Below are positions 36,951 through 44,393 of a stretch of 44,393 bases of DNA, piece after piece. Position numbers and translations under genes: made by a program. The stretch spans positions 670 through 45,062 of the forward strand of contig JABDDF010000012.1 in NCBI GenBank assembly GCA_013287745.1, written 5' to 3'. A model generated the notes under the pieces. It had not been told where the DNA came from, did not search any database, and worked only from the letters and a program-made list of their open reading frames with translations. The first letter of the stretch is position 1. The number at the start of each line of letters is the position of its first letter. Source of the DNA: Gammaproteobacteria bacterium (lineage in GTDB: Bacteria > Pseudomonadota > Gammaproteobacteria > DSM-16500).

Positions 36951-38017
36951 CAATTAATACATTTAAATTCACTTTGTGTTAAACGATTACCTGAATCAAT
37001 ATAATTGCATTCAGAACATTTTTGGCTCGTATAATGCGGAGAAACAGCAATCACCATACCGCCCCGCCATCTTTGCTTATACTCAAGTTGACGTCTGAAT
37101 TCATACCAACCTTGATCCAGAATCGCTTTATTTAAACCGCTTTTTGCTTTTACTTGTTTTCCAGGCCTTGCTAGTGTCCCGCTCGCACTTTGACTCATAT
37201 TTTTTATTTGCAAATCTTCAACACATACCATCGCGTGGTTTTTGCTGATAGTATGCGTGATTTTATGCAAATAATCTTGACGAACATGCGCAATTTTACG
37301 ATGCACGCGACTGACTTGAAAAACCGCCTTCTTCCAGTTTTTACTAAATTTCTTTTTCTTACTTAATCGACGCTGCCATTTAATTAAACTACTTTGACGA
37401 GATTGAAAGCTATGAACAGGATGAAAAATATGGCCGTCCGATAATGTTGCAAATTGTGCAATGCCAACATCAACACCTATTGCCGTTGTTGATGGATGAA
37501 CAGGCTCAATCACTTCTCTTTCAGTTTGAAAACTCGCAAACCATTTATCGCAGGATTGGCTAATGGTGACATTACAAAGTTTTCCTTCTACTTTGCGGCT
37601 ATTCCTATAACACAGCCATCCTAATTTAGGTAGGAATACTCGGCTATTTATTTGGTCTAACTTAAATCCTTGCGGCAATCGAAATGCATCCTGTCTTCCT
37701 TTTTTCTTAAATCGGGGGAATTCACTTCTTTTTTTGAAAAAATTTTCATAAGCTCGCTCTAAATCTTTTAATGATTGCTGCAAGGCTTGCGAAGGTGTAC
37801 GACTTAACCAATCCAATTTTAGATCATGGCGCCATGCAGTTAATTGCTTGCATAATCCTGCGTAATTTAATTTCTTTTCACTTTTTTCATATCGTTCTTT
37901 TTGCAAAGCCAATGATTTATTATAAACATAGCGGCATGAGCCAGCAAAACCTTTTAGTATTCGCTTCTGGCCTCTTGATAATTTCAATTCAAATTTATAT
38001 GCTTGCAGTCGTTTCAT
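36806..38017 (-). CDS. tnpB: TnpB, RNA-guided nuclease of IS605 element
   Basis: ATG 38017 gives 403 aa, the usual TnpB length; the frame is open further upstream but runs into tnpA. It has the N-terminal OrfB helix-turn-helix-like region, a RuvC-type core with Asp183 (Gly-Val-Asp-Val-Gly), Glu267 (Val-Glu-Asp-Leu) and Asp363 (Asn-His-Ala-Asp), and a zinc ribbon of Cys334, 337, 353 and 356. All catalytic residues are kept. TnpB proteins cut DNA next to a short target-adjacent motif using an RNA read from the element's right end, helping keep the element in place. That RNA would overlap the 3' end of this gene. Confidence 0.93.
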   Translation of the reverse strand: MKRLQAYKFELKLSRGQKRILKGFAGSCRYVYNKSLALQKERYEKSEKKLNYAGLCKQLTAWRHDLKLDWLSRTPSQALQQSLKDLERAYENFFKKRSEFPRFKKKGRQDAFRLPQGFKLDQINSRVFLPKLGWLCYRNSRKVEGKLCNVTISQSCDKWFASFQTEREVIEPVHPSTTAIGVDVGIAQFATLSDGHIFHPVHSFQSRQSSLIKWQRRLSKKKKFSKNWKKAVFQVSRVHRKIAHVRQDYLHKITHTISKNHAMVCVEDLQIKNMSQSASGTLARPGKQVKAKSGLNKAILDQGWYEFRRQLEYKQRWRGGMVIAVSPHYTSQKCSECNYIDSGNRLTQSEFKCINCKYENHADIVAAINILRAGHAQLACGEMVRLDHSMNQEPTEVTQAKVA

Positions 38018-38038
38018 GATAGTAATATAATTTGGTCT

Positions 38039-38455
38039 ATGAATAAAATCAACCACATTAGATCGGGAAGACATTGTGTATTTAACATGCATGTACACTT
38101 GGTCTTTGTCACGAAATATCGAAAGAAAATTTTCAATAATACAGCTATTAATATTCTTCATATTATTTTTTCTAAAGTATGCGACGATTTTGATGCCACC
38201 TTAAAAGAATTAGATGGTGAGGATGATCATGTGCATTTATTAATTGAGTATCCACCTAAACTAGCCATCTCAACGTTGGTGAACAGTCTAAAAGGTGTGT
38301 CCAGTCGCTTATTGCGACAACACTTACCCTCTATCAGCAAACACTATTTTAATAATGTATTATGGTCTCCGAGTTATTTTGCTTCTTCCTGTGGTGGCGC
38401 GCCGATTGATATTATCAAACAATATATTCAGCAACAAAACAGCCCAAAAACTTAA
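38039..38455 (+). CDS. tnpA: TnpA, Y1 HUH transposase of IS605 element
   Basis: ATG 38039 gives 138 aa, the normal size for this family; an in-frame upstream start would overlap tnpB. The HUH metal motif is His64-Val-His66 (Asp-His-Val-His-Leu-Leu-Ile), and the nucleophile is Tyr129 in Ile-Lys-Gln-Tyr-Ile. Strands typical of IS200/IS605 TnpA (Leu-Val-Phe-Val-Thr-Lys-Tyr-Arg) are near the start. It moves single-stranded DNA by recognising subterminal hairpins. Divergent from tnpB, which puts the element in the IS605 rather than IS200 layout. Confidence 0.93.
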   Translation: MNKINHIRSGRHCVFNMHVHLVFVTKYRKKIFNNTAINILHIIFSKVCDDFDATLKELDGEDDHVHLLIEYPPKLAISTLVNSLKGVSSRLLRQHLPSISKHYFNNVLWSPSYFASSCGGAPIDIIKQYIQQQNSPKT

Positions 38456-38518
38456 GCGCTTTCAGCGCTTGCGCTATCCATCCCCGGCCTGAAGGCCGGG
38501 GCTTTTCGCGCAAATATG

Positions 38519-39662
38519 GTAAAATGATATTTAACTCAATCGCCTTATCTTCTCTTGCAAAATGCGGCGTTGTCAGCACACGATAAACATCGGCTTGTAA
38601 TTTTCTATGACTGGAATAATTTAATTTTGGTTCCTTGTTTAACAAAGCACTTTCCAATTCCTTCATTAATTCTCGTGAAATATTAAAGTGCTGTGCTAAG
38701 TAGGCACGACCATCTTCTACGAGCGTATCATCTGAAGAATCTTTTTCCTTGCCTGTATTTGTTTTACTGGTTGATTGCGCTGGCTCTTGATGCGAGGAAA
38801 CTTCATGAAGATGCAAGTGAAGAATGTCAGCTTGCTCCATCATGATTTTTAATCTTTTATCTATTACATAAGAGGGTCTTGCTCCAAATTGCCCTGGTTT
38901 TTGATATCTATTTTTTTTATTATATCTTGATAAAAGTTCATCGACTGACACCTCCCTTGACCAGACAGGATCATTTTCTTTTTTTGAATGAGGCAGATCA
39001 AAACGATTCCTTTGCTTATAATGCAGCTCTAAATCTCTTAAAATTACATTAAGAAAAGATGATGGCGGAGGATTATCCTGAATATCAAATTTAATTCTTC
39101 TTATCAAAACAAGAAAATTTTTTTGATTACAAACGTCAGCTAGCTGATCTCGCCATGCTTGAACCATGCTTATTTCATGCCGATTGCTATCCACTGGAGG
39201 ATTGGAAAGATATTCATCCAGCGCATTAATATATCTCTTTTTTATATTGTATAAAGACAAAGAAGATTGCTGACTGCTCTTCTCCAAAGAATCATTTGTG
39301 ATTTCTATTCTATCAAAATCAGTCGCATAATAAGCAATCTCCGGATTATTGGGATCCACATCGACCGCATCCACAGAAGCTTGATTGCTCACATACTCAA
39401 AATTTTGCACATCTTCATAAGCATAGGTATAAATCGTAATCGTTTGATTCGGATAATTATCATTTAATTTTGCAACCTTGGCCTCCACAAACACGCCGCC
39501 CCCTACACCTTGCATCACTTTCTGCCAAGCAGCATCAAGATCAGAACTGCCATTGGGAAAACGTATCACCCATTTACCCATTTTGTTCAATGGAGATCGG
39601 GGATGCGTTTTACTCTTGTAATATTTTTTCCACCATTCTGTTTTTTCTCTACCACCATCCAA
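38519..39662 (-). pseudogene. effector-like gene interrupted by IS605 (5' part)
   Basis: This frame runs from TTG 39662 (open codons extend to 39746, with no ATG) to the IS boundary and then on to a false stop at 38415 inside the IS. The roughly 380 native residues are hydrophilic with no signal peptide or membrane segment. They include a Gly-rich Val-Gly-Gly-Gly-Val-Phe-Val-Glu strand, a Ser-rich region and, late, a Leu-Val-Glu-Asp-Gly-Arg-Ala-Tyr-Leu-Ala helix. The upstream open stretch (Pro-Thr-Leu-Glu-Arg-Leu-Asp-Lys-Gln) looks coding, so the real start may be higher and has lost its start codon. A TATAAT lies at 39766-39761. I recognise no domain. Effector-like by style only. Confidence 0.6.
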
Positions 39663-39760
39663 TACTTCAAGAAAACGATCTCCTCTCAGCGTCGAGGGGG
39701 TTTGTGTCTCTTCTGTTTGCTTATCTAGACGTTCTAATGTTGGGTTTCAAGTTTTATGCT

Positions 39761-39766
39761 ATTATA
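39761..39766 (-). promoter_or_regulatory. possible -10 box of the IS-interrupted gene
   Basis: TATAAT on the minus strand, 15 bases before the open frame at 39746; no good -35 hexamer at the right distance was found. Confidence 0.3.
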
Positions 39767-39804
39767 AGCCAATAAATAGATAGCAAAATGAGGAAATCAA
39801 GACC

Positions 39805-40263
39805 ATGCATAATAGAAAAAAACAGCAATTTAATCCGCGCTCGTTTAAACAAAAAGTCAGTTCTTTAACTGACTTACAACAACAGCGAAAAGCGCAAACC
39901 AAACCTTTATCGCCATCTTCTCAGTCTTTTATTTTTCATCATGCGCTACGTCTTTCACCAAGCGAGCAAAAAGTCGCTATTGTCTTCGCTGTTCTGCTTC
40001 TTAGTGCTTATTGCGTAGAAGCATCTAGCACTCAATACGATGACATTTGCACGGATACTTCACTTCAAACCTTTTCACCCCTAAAGTTTTCCCGCTGGAA
40101 ATACTTAGCACTCGATGCAAAGAAAATTGCTTGCCGCGAATTGGATAGCATGGGTTTACATGTAGCAGAACCGAAAAATGCTTGCGAGAGATTTTATAAA
40201 AAACCGGCAAAAAAAGAAGCGCCTGCTAAGAAGACTAAGCAGGCAATGAAGAACGGTCTATAA
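39805..40263 (+). CDS. small single-pass membrane protein, unknown
   Basis: A 152-aa protein; GAGG lies about 10 bases before the ATG. A basic N-terminal half (Arg/Lys/Gln rich) precedes one hydrophobic segment (about residues 57-73: Val-Ala-Ile-Val-Phe-Ala-Val-Leu-Leu-Leu), then a part with four Cys and a Lys/Ala-rich tail. Because 55 residues precede the helix this is not a normal signal peptide; a membrane anchor is more likely. No homologue recognised. It is divergent from the IS-interrupted gene. Confidence 0.5.
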   Translation: MHNRKKQQFNPRSFKQKVSSLTDLQQQRKAQTKPLSPSSQSFIFHHALRLSPSEQKVAIVFAVLLLSAYCVEASSTQYDDICTDTSLQTFSPLKFSRWKYLALDAKKIACRELDSMGLHVAEPKNACERFYKKPAKKEAPAKKTKQAMKNGL

Positions 40264-40603
40264 AAACCATTAATGAGTGCTTATGTGTGGGGGCATCACA
40301 AAAAACCCGCTCTACCATTTTTGGAGACCTCAGGGTGCTTTAGGCTTTCCTCTTGGCGTTTCAAGCCCGAGGACATGCACACCACACCACAATCCAGTCT
40401 CCCCTATTTTCACTGAAAGGTTTTGGATTGTCCCTAACAAAAGCACTCACTTATGACTCTTATTTGTACCTCACTCTAATTATAGCTCCTATTTTGGCCA
40501 TTTCCATTAAGACCTTTATTTGTATTTTCTCAATAATCGTTATATAGTTTTATGCCTTATAAAGGCGCCTTAAACTGATACTTATATTTATATTGTCATC
40601 CAT
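40264..40603. other. 340-base gap before rlmD
   Basis: No convincing gene. A 64-codon frame (40353-40547) is hydrophobic but has no ribosome site and looks accidental. A weak 8-bp inverted pair (40389-40396 with 40424-40431) and a short palindrome gcctt-ata-aaggc near 40553-40565, 40 bases before rlmD, are the only structures seen. The rlmD promoter should lie here but I cannot fix it. Confidence 0.5.
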
Positions 40604-41935
40604 ATGAATACAAATGTAAAACTTGACAAGAAAAAAGATAGGGTGGCTGAAATCCACAGCTTAAGCCATGATGGCAGGGGAATAGCGACGATAGATCGCA
40701 AAACAACCTTCATTGACGGTGCGCTACCAAATGAAACAGTCGCCTACCAAATCTTGCGAAAGCATAGTCATTATGATGAAGCCAAGACCATATCTATCCT
40801 GCAAGCTGCCCAAGTAAGAACGCCGGCAATTTGTCCTCATTTTGGTATTTGCGGCGGCTGCAGTCTTCAATACATGAGTACAGCCACACAATTGGAATTC
40901 AAGCAAGCCAGTCTTCTCAATCAATTAAAACACTTTGGTCAAGTCGAACCTGAAAAGCTCATGCCAGCGCTTAGTGCACTAAGTTCAGGTTATCGCCGTA
41001 AAGCACGACTAGGCGTTAAATTTGTGATCAAAAAAAATAAATTAATGATTGGTTTTAGAGAAAAATCGAGCCCCTATCTCGCCGATTTACAGTCTTGCGC
41101 CATACTTCATCCCAAAGTGGGTAATCGGATCAATGAATTGAATCTGTTAATTGCCTCATTACAATCCTATAAAGAAATTCCACAAATCGAAGTCGCCATC
41201 GGTGATGAAGAGGCTGCACTTGTGTTTCGCCACTTGCATGCACTTTCAATTGATGACCAAGAAAAGTTACGCGACTTTGGTGAACAATATGCCTTTCATA
41301 TTTACTTGCAACCCAATCCACCCCAAGCTCTCATTAAATTATGGCCAGCTGATCATGACGAAAGATTAACATACAGCCTGCCTGATTATCATCTTGAATA
41401 TTTATTTCATCCCTTGGATTTCACGCAAATTAATCTCGAAGTAAATCGTTTAATGATAAAACAGGCATTATCAGCGCTCGATCTACACGCAGAAGATGTG
41501 CTGCTTGATCTTTTTTGCGGAATTGGTAATTTTACTTTGCCTGCAGCAAAATTTGCAAAAGAAGTTGTCGGTATTGAAGGCAATCAAGACATGATTGAGC
41601 GCGCAAAAGCGAATGCAGAAAAAAATAATATTTTAAATGTGAATTTTTTTGCAGACAACTTAATGGGTTCTAGCATACAATCTCCTTGGACAAAAAGAAA
41701 ATACGATAAAATCTTATTGGACCCACCCCGTGCGGGCGCAAAGGAAATTCTTCCGCTCCTTCCTTTCTTCGCAGCGGAAACGATTGTATATGTATCATGC
41801 AACCCCGCCACCTTAGCGCGTGATGCAGGAATTTTAGTCCATCAATATGGTTATCAACTAACACAAGCGGGCATCATGAATATGTTCCCGCATACTGCTC
41901 ACATTGAGGCAATGGCAGTATTTAACAAAAAGTAA
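40604..41935 (+). CDS. rlmD: 23S rRNA (uracil1939-C5) methyltransferase
   Basis: RlmD (RumA) methylates U1939 of 23S rRNA using SAM. The 443-aa protein has an N-terminal TRAM domain, the iron-sulphur cysteines Cys77, Cys83 and Cys86 (Cys-Gly-Gly-Cys-Ser-Leu-Gln) with a fourth near 163, the SAM motif Leu-Asp-Leu-Phe-Cys-Gly-Ile-Gly-Asn-Phe, Leu-Leu-Asp-Pro-Pro-Arg-Ala-Gly and the catalytic Ser-Cys-Asn-Pro-Ala-Thr. Length is as in E. coli (433). No clear ribosome site before the ATG. The Hpt gene follows after 13 bases. Confidence 0.95.
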   Translation: MNTNVKLDKKKDRVAEIHSLSHDGRGIATIDRKTTFIDGALPNETVAYQILRKHSHYDEAKTISILQAAQVRTPAICPHFGICGGCSLQYMSTATQLEFKQASLLNQLKHFGQVEPEKLMPALSALSSGYRRKARLGVKFVIKKNKLMIGFREKSSPYLADLQSCAILHPKVGNRINELNLLIASLQSYKEIPQIEVAIGDEEAALVFRHLHALSIDDQEKLRDFGEQYAFHIYLQPNPPQALIKLWPADHDERLTYSLPDYHLEYLFHPLDFTQINLEVNRLMIKQALSALDLHAEDVLLDLFCGIGNFTLPAAKFAKEVVGIEGNQDMIERAKANAEKNNILNVNFFADNLMGSSIQSPWTKRKYDKILLDPPRAGAKEILPLLPFFAAETIVYVSCNPATLARDAGILVHQYGYQLTQAGIMNMFPHTAHIEAMAVFNKK

Positions 41936-41948
41936 AGGAAGGTTTACC

Positions 41949-42305
41949 ATGGAACTAAGCCATCTCCAAATCATTGACTGGGAATCCGCTGTCAAATTAG
42001 CTGGCGGTAAAAGAGAATTTGCGGAAGAAATCTTAGATTTTTTAATCATGACTTTATCTGATGATATTGCTGCCTTACAGCATTCCTATCAAGCAAAAAA
42101 TTATTCTGATTTATTAAGGAAGGCGCATAAACTTCATGGTGCCCTCTGTTATTGCGGATTGCCACGATTAAAAGCCTTGATTGTGCGCCTTGAAACAGAT
42201 CTTAAAAACAATACAATGGACAATCTCCCATCGCTACTCACACAACTAGGTAGTGAAACGACGCTATTACTTAAGGAAGTATCCCTGTGCAAGCACGCAA
42301 AATAA
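41949..42305 (+). CDS. Hpt (histidine phosphotransfer) domain protein
   Basis: ATG 41949 has AAGGAAGG upstream and gives 118 aa; the longer frame overlaps rlmD. The single domain has the phospho-accepting motif Ala-His-Lys-Leu-His-Gly with His60, followed by Ala-Leu-Cys-Tyr-Cys-Gly and Leu-Arg/Lys-Ala-Leu helix, typical of Hpt four-helix bundles in relays with hybrid kinases such as BarA/LetS. It would pass phosphate between a sensor kinase and a response regulator encoded elsewhere. It overlaps the POT gene by 19 bases. Confidence 0.85.
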   Translation: MELSHLQIIDWESAVKLAGGKREFAEEILDFLIMTLSDDIAALQHSYQAKNYSDLLRKAHKLHGALCYCGLPRLKALIVRLETDLKNNTMDNLPSLLTQLGSETTLLLKEVSLCKHAK

Positions 42306-43804
42306 AAAATTTTCGGCAATGGTATCAAGAAATCATGCCCACTGGTTCAGGGGCTTTATTTTTCATTCAAATTTTTTCAACCCTAAGTTTTAGCGTACTC
42401 TATTCTACGCTCGTCTTATACACCACTAAGGCATTGAACATGAGTGATATGCTGGCGACCAGCATCACTGCTTCTTTTATCGCCTTAAATTTTTTCCTAC
42501 ATTTATTAGGCGGCTATATTGGCGGACGCTTTCTGAGTAATCGCAGCTTGTTTGCCATTGGCATGTTCTTGCAAATCATTGGCTGCCTGCTCATCTCTAT
42601 TCCTACTTCATCCTTCTTACTCTGGGGCTTGTCAGCCTTTTTAGCTGGTAGCGGTTTAAATGTGGTTTGCATCAATTGCCTAGTCACGCAATTATTTGAA
42701 CCTGAAGATAAGCGCCGCGAATCCGCCTTTCTCTGGAATTATAGCGGCATGAATATTGGTTTTTTAATTGGCTTTACGGTCAGCGGCTATTTCCACTTAC
42801 ATCACGCTTATCAACAATTATTTCTTCTTAGTGCGCTGGGTAATGTACTTGCCCTCATTATCACTATCGCTAATTGGAAAATACTCAATGATCGCGATAC
42901 CACGCTGCTCACAAAACCTTTAGTAGAAAAGAGAAAACTTCAATGGCTTGGTTTTGGTATTACCATTGTCCTCGTTTTTATTTTACGCGCCTTATTAAAT
43001 CAACCCTATTTTTGCAATCAATTAGTCCTCGTGCTGGGTGCTGTCATCCTCGCTTTAATTACCGCACTTGCAATCAAGCAGCCCGATCAAATTGCTCGCA
43101 ATAAAATGTGGGCCTATCTTATTCTGGCTTTGGCCGCACTCATTTTCTGGACTCTATATCAATTAGCACCCATGGGATTAATTATTTTTATTGAAAGAAA
43201 TGTGGATCGTCATGTCATGGGCATGACCATTGCACCACAGTGGGTACAAAACATTAATACCCTTGTCATTATTATTGGCGGGCCTTTATTCAGTATCATC
43301 TTCACACGCCTGCGTGAGCGCGGCCTCAACCTGAACATTCCCCTGCAATTTTCCCTGGGCTTGCTTTTAATCGGCATTGCCTTTGCTATCTTGCCGGTTG
43401 CGATCCGCATGGCAAATCCACAGGGCTTAGTCAGTTTTTATTGGATTGTTCTCAGTTATCTTTTACAAAGCATAGGTGAATTATTTATTTCTCCTATTGG
43501 CTATGCCATGGTTGGACAACTAGCGCCGCCTAAACTACGCGGATTAATGATGGGCATGTGGCTGATGATGACTGGTATTGCTGTTATTTTATCTGATCAA
43601 TTTTCAAAAATGGCCCTGGGTAATACAGAATCCATTAATCCCTTGATCACTAATCCGAGTTTTAGTCATACCTTTAATGTCTTGGGTTGGAGTGCAATTG
43701 CGGGCGGTGTGTTTTTATTTGTATTTGTGCCGAGGATTGCGGGTTTGACACGGGAGAGGAAGATGGCTGAGGGAGAGTTGGTGGCGGCATATCATTCAAG
43801 CTGA
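42287..43804 (+). CDS. POT family proton-dependent peptide transporter
   Basis: A 505-aa protein with about twelve to fourteen membrane helices, beginning at GTG 42287 within the Hpt gene; AAGGAAG lies upstream. It matches the PTR2/POT layout: Phe-Ser-Val-Leu-Tyr-Ser-Thr-Leu-Val-Leu-Tyr early in TM1, Gly-Gly-Tyr-Ile-Gly-Gly-Arg (loop 2-3), Gly-Leu-Asn-Val-Val-Cys in TM4, and Phe-Trp-Thr-Leu-Tyr-Gln-Leu-Ala in TM7. The usual Glu-x-x-Glu-Arg motif of TM1 is altered (Phe-Phe-Ile-Gln-Ile-Phe), so coupling may differ. Takes up di- or tripeptides, fitting an amino-acid-scavenging life. Confidence 0.85.
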   Translation: MQARKIKNFRQWYQEIMPTGSGALFFIQIFSTLSFSVLYSTLVLYTTKALNMSDMLATSITASFIALNFFLHLLGGYIGGRFLSNRSLFAIGMFLQIIGCLLISIPTSSFLLWGLSAFLAGSGLNVVCINCLVTQLFEPEDKRRESAFLWNYSGMNIGFLIGFTVSGYFHLHHAYQQLFLLSALGNVLALIITIANWKILNDRDTTLLTKPLVEKRKLQWLGFGITIVLVFILRALLNQPYFCNQLVLVLGAVILALITALAIKQPDQIARNKMWAYLILALAALIFWTLYQLAPMGLIIFIERNVDRHVMGMTIAPQWVQNINTLVIIIGGPLFSIIFTRLRERGLNLNIPLQFSLGLLLIGIAFAILPVAIRMANPQGLVSFYWIVLSYLLQSIGELFISPIGYAMVGQLAPPKLRGLMMGMWLMMTGIAVILSDQFSKMALGNTESINPLITNPSFSHTFNVLGWSAIAGGVFLFVFVPRIAGLTRERKMAEGELVAAYHSS

Positions 43805-43826
43805 TTAATTTTTATGGAAAAATGCT

Positions 43827-44255
43827 ATGAATAAATTTTCTTTGTTAACCTTATTTATTTTATCATCATTTTATGTACCCATTTCTTTTGCGCATTTTAA
43901 ATGTGATAAAAAAACCGATATACATTGCACCACTTTTATTGGGGATAACTCTAAGAAAAATGGTAGATATATTAAAAGTACACTAATTTCTAAGAATGCT
44001 ATTTCTCATATACATTGCATAAGCGGCGGATTAAGCGACGTTATACCCAAGGCTTTTAACCATTGGAATGTAGGAAAAGTAAAATTCCGTTATGAGCAAT
44101 GTTTAAATGCTAAATGTAGAGAAAGTAAATTTTTAGCTGTTGATGAGTTCACTATTAAGCGGAAAGGAAAAGATTATACGTCTTATCCACATTCATCCAA
44201 GGTGTATATTTTAAATAATTATGGAGAACCCTGTATTATACCTGCCAAGTCGTAA
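43827..44255 (+). CDS. small secreted Cys-containing protein, unknown
   Basis: A 142-aa protein with a clear signal peptide (Met-Asn-Lys-Phe then a hydrophobic core, cleavage after Ser-Phe-Ala about residue 22). The mature part is basic and has six Cys, several in His-Cys or Lys-Cys contexts, which suggests disulphides in the periplasm or outside. No domain recognised. It lies 22 bases after the POT stop without a strong ribosome site. Base composition is a little more AT-rich than its neighbours. Confidence 0.6.
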   Translation: MNKFSLLTLFILSSFYVPISFAHFKCDKKTDIHCTTFIGDNSKKNGRYIKSTLISKNAISHIHCISGGLSDVIPKAFNHWNVGKVKFRYEQCLNAKCRESKFLAVDEFTIKRKGKDYTSYPHSSKVYILNNYGEPCIIPAKS

Positions 44256-44299
44256 TGGGAATTTATTAACAGACCAAAACCTTGTATTTGAAGCTGAGC

Positions 44300-44393
44300 A
44301 TGAGTAGTAGCTCACGCGGCGTATTATTCACAAGCATTTGTCGTTGTATGGTAACAGATCAGGCAGGGTATGGTTTTACAAAGAAATTTCATC
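44300..44393 (+). CDS. possible start of a gene running off the window
   Basis: ATG 44300 opens a frame of 31 codons that is still open at the window end. GAAG lies upstream. Too short to judge. Confidence 0.2.
   Translation, partial: MSSSSRGVLFTSICRCMVTDQAGYGFTKKFH

Larger units (their letters stand above)
36763..38518. mobile_element. complete IS605-type insertion sequence (tnpA and tnpB divergent)
   Basis: This 1756-bp element carries divergent tnpA and tnpB with start codons 21 bases apart. On the minus strand it is preceded by TTAC (38522-38519) and ends in TCAA (36766-36763), the same target and right-end tetranucleotides as IS608. Each end has a subterminal hairpin: ccccggcc-tgaa-ggccgggg at 38482-38501 and cggcc-taaa-ggccg near 36776-36789. 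A further hairpin (38454-38470) follows tnpA. As expected for this family there are no inverted termini and no target duplication. Both proteins keep their active-site residues, so the element may still move. It interrupts the gene at 38519-39746. Confidence 0.85.

Noticed and set aside
38454-38501. Rho-independent terminators after tnpA
   Set aside because: The two hairpins lack a proper T tract and fit better as structural elements of the IS end.
40353-40547. 64-codon hydrophobic frame before rlmD
   Set aside because: No ribosome site and no recognisable pattern; probably chance in AT-rich DNA.

Overview
The window looks like part of a low-GC gammaproteobacterial chromosome. My best guess is a host-associated member of the Legionellales (Legionella/Coxiella-like). 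This rests on gene content and style: ordinary gammaproteobacterial housekeeping genes (serC, fumC, pepN, ubiG-gph, ygfZ-nadE, rlmD), AT-rich codon use, several large orphan helical or effector-like proteins, and dispersed palindromic repeats of the type common in intracellular bacteria. No 16S gene or secretion-system gene is present to confirm it.

Layout, left to right. 1-3152 is an accessory block: the 3' end of one large helical protein, a second paralogue with a disrupted start, a broken tRNA-Leu piece and a small orphan ORF. 3276-12361 is a four-gene tripartite RND efflux operon of the MdtABC type with its own outer-membrane lipoprotein, followed by a truncated exported-protein gene. 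12659-15391 is a third, intact paralogue of the helical family; its 3' end is identical over 106 bp to the start of the window. 15406-19581 (minus) carries minor type IV pilins pilV, pilW and pilX plus an SDR enzyme, with a 506-aa protein that looks like a permuted, degenerate PP2C phosphatase lodged between pilV and pilW. 19830-26992 holds serC, marC, a candidate effector with a Cys-Cys-Cys-Cys patch, fumC, pepN and a small Pro/Gln-rich exported protein.

27064-32295 holds ubiG-gph, pncA (convergent), and ygfZ-nadE-HAD. PncA and NadE together suggest nicotinamide salvage through nicotinate (PncB, and NadD for adenylation, would lie elsewhere). 32296-33826 has a near-perfect 74-bp inverted repeat, a 76-aa HTH protein and a multi-pass membrane protein. 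33803-36408 (minus) is rocD plus a sugar-porter-type MFS transporter. 36436-39746 is an effector-like gene split by a complete IS605-type element (divergent tnpA and tnpB); the ends can be placed to the base (TTAC at one end, TCAA at the other) and removing the element restores an in-frame C-terminus. 39805-44255 holds a small membrane protein, rlmD, an Hpt phosphotransfer protein, a POT peptide transporter and a small secreted protein.

The most unusual items are the permuted PP2C-like protein inside the pilin cluster, the repeat-linked paralogue family, the IS605 insertion that can be undone on paper, the tRNA-Leu scar and the long perfect hairpins. I saw no CRISPR array, no rRNA and no intact tRNA.
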